NCBI GenBank assembly: GCA_030609765.1
Contig: JAUWTE010000238.1
Location: 1-5,523, forward strand
Length of the DNA stretch: 5,523 nt
Origin: Acidobacteriota bacterium
GTDB lineage: Bacteria > Acidobacteriota > UBA890
Direction of reading: 5' to 3'
Within the stretch, counting starts at the first letter, position 1. Every line of letters begins with the position of its first letter. The notes beneath the pieces were generated by a model, which searched no databases, was not told where the DNA came from, and worked only from the letters and a program-made list of their open reading frames with translations. Position numbers and translations under genes: made by a program. Below, piece by piece: positions 1 through 5,523 of the stretch.

Positions 1-1734
1 CCCCTCGCGCAGGAGCGCAACGGCTCGCTCGGGCCGGCCCGCAGCTTGATACGCCTTCGAGAGCTGAATCAGGGTCGGGCTATATGAAGGGTTGAGCGAG
101 AGAGCCTGTTCCAGCCTCCTCACCGCCTCTTCCACGTTCCCCTGCGCTAGCGCCACCAGGCCAAGGCCATGCTGAACGGAGAAATGGTTCGGGGCCAGCC
201 GCTCCAAGACTTCGAGCTCGGCGGCCGCCTCGTCCCAGCGCTCATCCGCGGCCGCGGTAAAGACCACGTTCACGCGGTTGGTGAAATCCTGAAAGAGTTC
301 CACCCTGTCCTTGGGATCGACGTCGCGATCGTCGGACACGCCTGCACCACCGCCGATGTAGCCCAGGCTGCGGAGGCGCTCGAAGGTGGCGGCATCGAGC
401 GGCCGGCGGCCGGCGGCAAACTCCGTCGGGTCATCGTCCCCGGCCACCAGCTCTTCGAGATCGGCCCGCATCGTGGCTGCCAGGCGGGGCTCGACGGCGA
501 GCAGGTTCGTGGTTTCGTCGGGGTCAGCCCGCAGGTCGTAGAGCTCGGGCCGCGGCGCAGCGATGTATTTGAAACCGTTGGCCCGCAGGGATCGAAGCTC
601 GCTCCATCCAAAAAGCAGCAGGGGCAAGAAGGCCTCGGAATAGGCAGCATGGCCAGGGGCTTCAGGAGCAGAGATCAGGGCTCTGATGTCGACGCCATCG
701 CGGATCGATGGCGCAGGATCGGAAACGCCGAGGAGCGCTAACGCCGTCGGCAAGATGTCGATCAGCCGGGCCTGGCCCGCCACGACCACCCCGGCCGGCA
801 ACGCGTCCTTCGCCCACAAAATCAGCGGCACGCGAACCGTCGTGTCGTAGACGAAGAAGCCATGCATGGACTCACCGTGATCACCCAGCCCTTCCCCATG
901 GTCGGCCACGACAACCAGAAGCGTGTCGCGATCGTGACCCGCCGCCTCGAGACCGGCGAGCAATCGACCCACTACTTCGTCCGTGTAGGCGATCTCACCA
1001 TCGTACGGACGCTGGCGGTAGCGAGTGCGATAGGGCTCGGGCGGCGCATAGGGGTCATGAGGGTCATACAAGTGCACCCAGGCGAAGAACGGGCCGGTCC
1101 GCTGCTGCAACCATTCGACGGCCTCTTCGACGACTTCCCCGCCCTTTCGCTCGACGTTGGGGAAGGGGCTGGCCGCTTCCGCAACCTCCTGATCGCCGAA
1201 GTCGGTGTACTCGTCAAATCCCTGAGCGGTGCCGAATTGAGCGTCCAGCACGAAGGCTGCTATGAAGCCCGCCGTGGCGTATCCGGCATCATCGAGAATC
1301 TCGGCCAGGGTCAGGGCATCGTCCTGCAACTGGAAAGTACCGTTGTCACGCACCTTGTGGCGGTAGGGATTCTGGCCCGTGAGGATCGAGGCGTGCGCGG
1401 GCAAAGTGGCCGGTACGGGGCTCACCACCTGCTCGAAGCGCACACCCTCCGCGGCCAATCGGTCCAGGTCGGGCGTTTCGGCGGCTTCGTAGCCGTACGA
1501 GCCGAGGCGATCAGCGCGCAGCGTGTCCAGGGTAACCAGCACCAAGTTGGGGCCCGCCCGCAGGGATTCCGCCTCGATCGACGGTGATTCCGCCGGCTCA
1601 GTACCGGACTCGGGATCATTCGACGGCGGGTTGCGCCACAGCAGGCCGACCAGAGCCGCCGCTAACAGCGCCGTCGCCGCCAACATCGCTATGAGCTCGC
1701 GGCGACCGAACCCTTGCAGCCCTCTCACCTGCAT
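1..1734 (-). CDS. Membrane-anchored sulfatase-like (alkaline phosphatase superfamily) protein with C-terminal TPRs, partial
   Basis: The frame is open for 578 codons from ATG at 1734 to the window edge, so the C-terminus is missing. Residues 13-33 are a hydrophobic membrane segment preceded by Arg-11/Arg-12, followed by a Pro/Glu/Ser-rich linker (35-60). The sulfatase-like domain (PF00884 type) spans about 61-430: PNLVLVTLDTLRADRLGSYG at 62-81 with likely metal ligand Asp-70, nucleophile motif TLPAHASILTG at 110-120, HLYDPHDPY at 221-229, and metal motif ADHGEGLGDHG at 277-287 (Asp-278, His-279). Thr-110 stands where formylglycine sulfatases have Cys/Ser, and His-114 where they have Arg. A Thr-nucleophile phosphodiesterase or transferase is therefore likelier than a sulfate-ester hydrolase; the substrate is unknown. 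After the linker LRSLGYIGG (454-462) come TPR-like helices from about 483, clearest at 518-550, continuing off the window. The start overlaps the end of the upstream TPR gene by 10 nt, with no strong ribosome site, suggesting translational coupling. Family assignment is firm; the reaction is inference. Confidence 0.93.
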   Translation of the reverse strand, partial: MQVRGLQGFGRRELIAMLAATALLAAALVGLLWRNPPSNDPESGTEPAESPSIEAESLRAGPNLVLVTLDTLRADRLGSYGYEAAETPDLDRLAAEGVRFEQVVSPVPATLPAHASILTGQNPYRHKVRDNGTFQLQDDALTLAEILDDAGYATAGFIAAFVLDAQFGTAQGFDEYTDFGDQEVAEAASPFPNVERKGGEVVEEAVEWLQQRTGPFFAWVHLYDPHDPYAPPEPYRTRYRQRPYDGEIAYTDEVVGRLLAGLEAAGHDRDTLLVVVADHGEGLGDHGESMHGFFVYDTTVRVPLILWAKDALPAGVVVAGQARLIDILPTALALLGVSDPAPSIRDGVDIRALISAPEAPGHAAYSEAFLPLLLFGWSELRSLRANGFKYIAAPRPELYDLRADPDETTNLLAVEPRLAATMRADLEELVAGDDDPTEFAAGRRPLDAATFERLRSLGYIGGGAGVSDDRDVDPKDRVELFQDFTNRVNVVFTAAADERWDEAAAELEVLERLAPNHFSVQHGLGLVALAQGNVEEAVRRLEQALSLNPSYSPTLIQLSKAYQAAGRPERAVALLREG

Positions 1735-3227
1735 AGCGCGGCACCATCGTACATAACGGCCCAAACCTCGGGTCCGAGCGTGAGTCCCTCTGCTCGCGCG
1801 TCCTCCCAGGCTTGTCTTGCCTCCTCGCCTCTGCCAGCCAGGTGTAACGCCAGGACCCACTCACGGTGCCACTCGATGTCGCCAGCCGCCCCTGCGGCTC
1901 TCGCCTTCGCGAGCGTTTCGAGGGCCTGCTGAATCTCACCCGTTTCACGCTGCACGGCACCCAGACCCAGCAACGAGCCGGGGTCGTCGGGGATGATTTC
2001 GAGAGCGTCCTCGAACTCGGAACGGGCACGCACGGGATCCTTCTCGAGACGACGGAACTGGTCGCCGAGCTGGCGATGCTCGCGCGCATCCGAAAGCGTC
2101 TTGAAGCGCTTCAGGAACTCTATCCCGGCAGCGCGATCGCCGCCTCGCGCCAGCGCATTGCCAAGCAGGTAGAGCGCCTCGGGGTAGTCCGGCTCGCTAA
2201 CAACCAGGTCGCGCAACACCTCCACTGCCTCTTCTCGACGATCGAGCTTCATCAGAAGATCCGCCCGAAGGTGGATCGCCTTCGCCAGGGAGAAGACGTC
2301 CACCACAGTCTCTGCCGAGGCGTCGCTCGGTGCACGGAGGTCCGCCAGAGCTTCATCAATCTCCTCGAGGGCAGCGGCATGCTGCCCCTCCCTCGACAGC
2401 AGGTTGGCGCGGTGGTAACGCATGACTCCGTCATCGGGGTCGTTCGCCAGCACCGCCTCGAGTGCTTCCATCGCTTGCTCATGCTCGTCGAGGTTGATGA
2501 GCTGGATGGCCACAGCGTTCAGGGCGGTCGGAAAGCTCGGTGCCAACTCCACTGCCTTGCGGTAGGCAGCCAGCGCCTCATGGGCCTGATCGTCGCCGAC
2601 CAAGGCTGTGCCCAAGCGCAGCCACACGAGGGGATTCTCGGGAGCAATCTCCAAAGCGGCTTGAAGCGACCGAATCGCCGCTGCCGCGTCACCCTGTTCG
2701 AGGGCGAGGGTGCCGGCGCGGACGAGCGCCGCCTCCCAATCGGGCACGATCTCGATCAGGGCTTCGAATTTCTCTCGCGCGATGCTGACCTGGCCAACGC
2801 GATAGCAAAGCTCGGCGCGGTAAAAATCGATCTGCAGGAAATCAGGACGAGAGGCAGCAGCCGTATCGAGCGCGGTCTTGGCAGCGGCGAAGTCGCCGGT
2901 CTCCAGATAGACCTGTCCGAGAAGAAAGTGGATAGGGCCCGGCTCGGGGGAAATGTCGAGGGCAACCTCGAGCTGCGCGACCGCCTCCTCCGCCCTTCCA
3001 GCCATTAGCAGTGCACGCCCGAGGTGGTATCGAATCCGCAGGTCTCGCGGTCGCTGGAGCAACGCTGTTTCAAGCTGCTCGATCGCCTCAGCCACTCGCA
3101 TGACTTCCAGCAGCTCGACTCCTCGCTGCAGGTGAATCTCGGGGTCCTGCCGGTCAGCTTCGACTCCAGCCGCGCAAATGGACCCGGCCAAGGCGAAAGC
3201 AAGGCACGTCGCGAGCAGTGATCTCAT
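1725..3227 (-). CDS. Exported tetratricopeptide-repeat (TPR) protein
   Basis: This 500-residue protein is built almost wholly of TPRs. The N-terminus (MRSLLATCLAFALAGSICAA) is a typical Sec signal peptide with cleavage probable near residues 20-24. Cys-18 does not sit in a good lipobox (GSIC), so a lipoprotein is unlikely. About twelve TPRs of 34 residues follow from about residue 29 (units near 29, 63, 97, 131, 165, 199, 233, 267, 315, 349, 383, 417 and 451). They show the usual W/L-G-Y/A-A-P pattern, for example EAIEQLETALLQRP at 47-60. A less regular stretch at about 297-315 breaks the array into two blocks. The C-terminus ends in GAALCR. There is no catalytic domain, so a scaffold or partner-binding role outside the cytoplasm is inferred. 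The ATG overlaps the stop of the propeller gene (ATGA) and has a good ribosome site just upstream. The stop lies inside the start of the sulfatase-like gene, which itself carries TPRs. The specific partner is unknown. Confidence 0.92.
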   Translation of the reverse strand: MRSLLATCLAFALAGSICAAGVEADRQDPEIHLQRGVELLEVMRVAEAIEQLETALLQRPRDLRIRYHLGRALLMAGRAEEAVAQLEVALDISPEPGPIHFLLGQVYLETGDFAAAKTALDTAAASRPDFLQIDFYRAELCYRVGQVSIAREKFEALIEIVPDWEAALVRAGTLALEQGDAAAAIRSLQAALEIAPENPLVWLRLGTALVGDDQAHEALAAYRKAVELAPSFPTALNAVAIQLINLDEHEQAMEALEAVLANDPDDGVMRYHRANLLSREGQHAAALEEIDEALADLRAPSDASAETVVDVFSLAKAIHLRADLLMKLDRREEAVEVLRDLVVSEPDYPEALYLLGNALARGGDRAAGIEFLKRFKTLSDAREHRQLGDQFRRLEKDPVRARSEFEDALEIIPDDPGSLLGLGAVQRETGEIQQALETLAKARAAGAAGDIEWHREWVLALHLAGRGEEARQAWEDARAEGLTLGPEVWAVMYDGAALCR

Positions 3228-4954
3228 GGTTCCTTCCGAGCGATGAGGCCGCGCTGCTCGTCGAGCAACAGCCAGCCGGGCGCGATCTGCTCCAGAGTCG
3301 TGACCTCACCGTTCCGCCAGGTCACCTGCAATCGATCGGCGACGCCACCGGGAAGATAGATCAGAAGGCGCGGATCGTTGCTGCCCGCATAGCCGTCGCT
3401 GCCGCGGAGCTCGAAGATCTGACTCGTATCACCGGAATCCACGACGACCTTGGCGCCGTAGGCGCTGCGGTTTCCTGACCGCCCGATCAGGCTCAGGCGG
3501 AGCGCCGGTAAGGCCATCTCTCCGGCATTTTGCAGCAGGGTCGGCGACCTGCTGATATTGGTGATCAGCAGGTCCAAGTCGGCATCGTTGTCGTAGTCTG
3601 CCAGCAGGACCGCCCGCGACGACCCCAAATCATCCATCCCCGGCCCGGCGTCCTCTCCCATCTCATGGAATTTGGCTTCACCAGTCTGGGCGATCTCATT
3701 GACATAGAGTAGGTTGCGTTGCTCCCAGGGCTCGAGCCCCTCGAACGACATCTGCGGATAGACGTGGCCGTTGGCTACGAAAACGTCTTGGTCCCCATCA
3801 CCGTCGATGTCGAGAAATTGCGGCGCCCAGCCCATGTACGCCCTGCTGGTCACGGCGAACCCGAGCTGCTCGCTGGCGTCATCGAAGATGCACTCGCCCA
3901 TGTTTCGGTAGAGCGTGTTGTAGTCGTGCTGGAAGTTGGTGACGAAAAGGTCGAAGTCCCCGTCACCATCGTAGTCTGCGGAGGTCACTCCCATCCCGGC
4001 TTGCTCCCGCCCGCTGCTGCTGAATCCGGACCCGCTGATGAGCGACCAGTCCAGCAGTGCATGGTCGGGCTCGTGCCGGTACAGAAGGTTCATGGTCGAG
4101 TCGGTGGCGACATAGAGGTCGGGCTGGTTATCGCCATCGCAGTCCGTCGCCAGCAAGGCGAGCCCGAAGGTCTTGTCAACGTCGATCTCGGCGTCGGGCC
4201 AGGGAACGAAGCTACCCTCACCGGTGTTCCGATAGAAGGCGTCGACATCCCCAACCAACCCCTCGGGGCCGCAGTGCACCTCGATCCCCCGGTAGAAGCA
4301 GGCATTGTCACCGAGCGCCGGAATTCTTTCGGCGTCGATGTCCACGTAGTGCGCCACGTAGAGGTCGAGCCAGCCGTCATCGTCCCAGTCCGTGAATACG
4401 GCGCTCGTGCCCCAGCGCGGATCCTCAGCCCCCGAGGGCCACAGTGAAAACGTTCCGTCACCGTTATTCCGGTACAACTTGTTCGGCCCGATGGCGGTGA
4501 TGTAGATGTCCGGAAACCCATCGTTATCGACGTCGCCGACCGCCACGCCGTTACCCCAGGTCACGTCACGGAGGCCGGCCGCAATGCTCACCTCCTCGAA
4601 TTGCCCGCCGCCGTTACGGAAAAACCGGTGCCCCGCGTCATCCCAATGCTCGAGCTCTCCGCGCAGATAGGCGTCAACTGTCGCGGGTGGATCGGGCGTC
4701 ACCACGGGCAGGGAGTTGACCAGCAAGAGGTCCATCCAGCCATCGAGGTCGTAGTCCAGCCAGGCGCCACCCGACCCCGCCATCTCCATGATGAAGCCCT
4801 TCTCGGGCCCCCCATACAAATGCATGAAAGAGATGCCCACGTCCTCGGTGACTGCAATCAGGTTGACGTGATCCTGCCCCGAGGTGGCGCTGAGTGCGCT
4901 GGCGTTATTCAGTCCTGAGCTCATCAGGACAATAGCCACCATCAGGCGATACAC
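3224..4954 (-). CDS. Secreted FG-GAP/VCBS beta-propeller protein with C-terminal ASPIC/UnbV domain (CRTAC1-like)
   Basis: Residue numbers here count from the furthest upstream start, TTG at 5026 (600 aa). Seven Asp-rich calcium-loop repeats begin at 91 (DYDLDGWMDL), 165 (DVDNDGFPDI), 213 (DWDDDGWLDL), 295 (DCDGDNQPDL), 351 (DYDGDGDFDL), 406 (DIDGDGDQDV) and 477 (DYDNDADLDL). Many are followed by LYRN-type strands. They imply a seven-bladed, integrin-alpha-like propeller. Residues about 518-590 (SAYGAKVVV, RGSDGYAGSNDPRL, LQVTWRNGEVTTL) match the ASPIC/UnbV domain, giving the architecture of bacterial CRTAC1-like proteins. These are secreted and thought to act in binding or adhesion; no enzymatic activity is evident. 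A Cys pair (243, 252) in the motif CFYRGIEVHCGP may form a disulfide. The GTG at 4954 is preferred because it gives MYRLMVAIVLMSSGLNNASA, a normal signal peptide. TTG 5026 would add 24 atypical residues and cover the divergent promoter; ATG 4942 is a further option. This is the first gene of the minus-strand cluster. The fold is firm and the exact start is uncertain. Confidence 0.92.
   Translation of the reverse strand: MYRLMVAIVLMSSGLNNASALSATSGQDHVNLIAVTEDVGISFMHLYGGPEKGFIMEMAGSGGAWLDYDLDGWMDLLLVNSLPVVTPDPPATVDAYLRGELEHWDDAGHRFFRNGGGQFEEVSIAAGLRDVTWGNGVAVGDVDNDGFPDIYITAIGPNKLYRNNGDGTFSLWPSGAEDPRWGTSAVFTDWDDDGWLDLYVAHYVDIDAERIPALGDNACFYRGIEVHCGPEGLVGDVDAFYRNTGEGSFVPWPDAEIDVDKTFGLALLATDCDGDNQPDLYVATDSTMNLLYRHEPDHALLDWSLISGSGFSSSGREQAGMGVTSADYDGDGDFDLFVTNFQHDYNTLYRNMGECIFDDASEQLGFAVTSRAYMGWAPQFLDIDGDGDQDVFVANGHVYPQMSFEGLEPWEQRNLLYVNEIAQTGEAKFHEMGEDAGPGMDDLGSSRAVLLADYDNDADLDLLITNISRSPTLLQNAGEMALPALRLSLIGRSGNRSAYGAKVVVDSGDTSQIFELRGSDGYAGSNDPRLLIYLPGGVADRLQVTWRNGEVTTLEQIAPGWLLLDEQRGLIARKEP
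3231..3237 (-). promoter_or_regulatory. Ribosome binding site of the TPR gene
   Basis: On the minus strand GGAAGGA lies 3 nt before the ATG at 3227, inside the last codons of the propeller gene. It contains the anti-SD-complementary core AAGGA and supports this ATG as the real start. It also lets ribosomes initiate here directly as well as by re-initiation at the ATGA overlap. The spacing is slightly short. Confidence 0.6.
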
Positions 4955-4972
4955 CCTGGGCCCGCACCGCGA

Positions 4973-5002
4973 TTGACCGACCTTCTTCCACCCAGCTAAA
5001 AT
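4973..5002 (+). promoter_or_regulatory. Sigma-70-like promoter for the divergent sulfatase-like gene
   Basis: TTGACC (4973-4978) and TAAAAT (4997-5002) each match the housekeeping consensus at five of six positions, with an 18-bp spacer. Transcription would start near 5009-5010, leaving a leader of about 44 nt before the ATG at 5054. The site lies in the gap between the two divergent genes if the propeller gene starts at GTG 4954. That fits a regulatory region rather than coding sequence. No equally good promoter was seen on the minus strand for the propeller gene, and no clear operator palindrome. It is predicted by consensus only. Confidence 0.55.
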
Positions 5003-5053
5003 CAAGTACTGTCTCGGCTTCCCCAACGCATCTACAACCTCAAAGCACTACTT

Positions 5054-5523
5054 ATGCGTCGAATCTCCACTTTAACACTGTCTGCAATCGTGGTCGTGGC
5101 CGTGCTGGCCGTGGCGATCGCCCTCTGGTGGATGCCGCGCGCGGAGCCCCTGGAGTACCGGGGGGCCAATGTTCTGCTCATCTCTATCGACACCATCAGA
5201 GCCGACCGAATCGGATCCTACGGGTACGCGAATGCCGAGACACCTCGACTCGACCGACTCGCCCGGGAGGGCGTTCGGTTCGAGCAGGTGGTCTCGCCGA
5301 TGCCGCTGACGCTGCCCGCCCATACCTCTCTTTTCACTGCCCTCTTCCCGCCTCACCACGGGGTGCGCGACAACGGTCTCTTCGAGATCTCGGCGGACGC
5401 CACGACTCTGGCAGAGCAGTTGGAAGCCGTAGGGTACGACTGCGGCGCCTTCATCGGAGCGTTCGTTCTGCACTCACGCTGGGGGCTGGACCGCGGCTTC
5501 TCGACCTACAACGAAGACTTCGA
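5054..5523 (+). CDS. Membrane-anchored sulfatase-like (alkaline phosphatase superfamily) protein, 5' part only
   Basis: The frame is open for 156 codons plus 2 nt and runs off the window, so only the N-terminal part is seen. Residues 9-27 (LSAIVVVAVLAVAIALWWM) form a membrane anchor or uncleaved signal, with MRR before it. The sulfatase-like fold begins at about residue 38: VLLISIDTIRADRIGSYGY (40-58) with likely metal ligand Asp-46, then TLPAHTSLFTA (86-96) with probable nucleophile Thr-86. As in the minus-strand paralogue, Thr replaces the formylglycine Cys/Ser and His-90 replaces the Arg of CxPxR. The two proteins are about 58 % identical by hand count over 117 ungapped residues, including EGVRFEQVVSP. 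The DHG metal motif and any TPR tail would lie beyond the window. ATG 5054 is the only standard start in this frame after the in-frame stop at 4997. It has no visible Shine-Dalgarno sequence. Hydrolase or transferase activity on an extracytoplasmic ester is inferred; the substrate is unknown. Confidence 0.92.
   Translation, partial: MRRISTLTLSAIVVVAVLAVAIALWWMPRAEPLEYRGANVLLISIDTIRADRIGSYGYANAETPRLDRLAREGVRFEQVVSPMPLTLPAHTSLFTALFPPHHGVRDNGLFEISADATTLAEQLEAVGYDCGAFIGAFVLHSRWGLDRGFSTYNEDF

Noticed and set aside
169..741. Plus-strand open frame (190 codons) near the left edge
   Set aside because: It is a shadow of the sulfatase-like/TPR gene, with no independent coding evidence.
862..1587. Plus-strand open frame (241 codons) opposite the sulfatase-like gene
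   Set aside because: It lies antisense to the catalytic domain, whose motifs are intact on the minus strand; the plus-strand product has no domain.
1866..3008. Long plus-strand open frame (380 codons) opposite the TPR gene
   Set aside because: It is antisense to a clear TPR coding region, has no recognisable domain and no promoter or ribosome site. Long shadow frames are expected in GC-rich coding DNA.
3719..4447. Plus-strand open frame (242 codons) opposite the propeller gene
   Set aside because: Its repeated Val/Gly-rich pattern mirrors the Asp-rich calcium loops read on the other strand, and no family is recognisable.
3224..4954. Repetitive Asp-rich DNA considered as tandem or CRISPR-like repeats
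   Set aside because: The repeats exist at protein level (calcium loops) with varied codons and spacing; there are no identical direct repeats with regular spacers.
5072..5473. Minus-strand open frame (133 codons) opposite the divergent sulfatase-like gene
   Set aside because: The plus-strand frame carries family motifs throughout; the antisense product does not resemble any protein.
1..5523. Mobile element, phage or defence genes
   Set aside because: No transposase, integrase, terminal inverted repeats, tRNA or nuclease/helicase motifs were seen. The shared 14-bp stretch is explained by paralogy.

Overview
The window is GC-rich (by eye about 60-65 %) and almost fully coding. It looks bacterial: genes are tightly packed and overlapping, one start has a Shine-Dalgarno sequence, and one promoter resembles a sigma-70 site. 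Sulfatase-like proteins fused to TPRs, beside a CRTAC1-type (FG-GAP/ASPIC-UnbV) protein and a stand-alone TPR protein, are familiar from Acidobacteriota, Planctomycetota, Myxococcota and uncultured marine bacteria. There is no rRNA or other taxonomic marker here, so a phylum cannot be fixed.

Layout: three minus-strand genes form a tight overlapping cluster, transcribed from about 4954 down to position 1 and beyond. The first (3224-4954) is a secreted seven-bladed beta-propeller protein with FG-GAP/VCBS calcium loops and a C-terminal ASPIC/UnbV domain. The second (1725-3227) is an exported protein made almost wholly of TPRs. It overlaps the first by 3 nt (ATGA). The third (1-1734, C-terminus cut off) is a membrane-anchored alkaline-phosphatase-superfamily 'sulfatase' followed by TPRs. 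It overlaps the TPR gene by 10 nt. On the plus strand, a second 'sulfatase' (5054 to the window end, cut off) is transcribed divergently. A good sigma-70-like promoter lies at 4973-5002.

Both sulfatase-like proteins carry threonine where true sulfatases have the Cys/Ser that becomes formylglycine, and His where they have the Arg of CxPxR. They are therefore probably not formylglycine sulfatases but Thr-nucleophile hydrolases or transferases of the same fold. The two are close paralogues, about 58 % identical by hand count over 117 aligned residues.

All four products appear to be exported or membrane-anchored with their functional domains outside the cytoplasm. The simplest reading is one extracytoplasmic system: two catalytic domains (one tied to TPRs within this window), a free TPR scaffold and a large Ca-binding propeller. 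Its substrate and purpose are not evident from the sequence.
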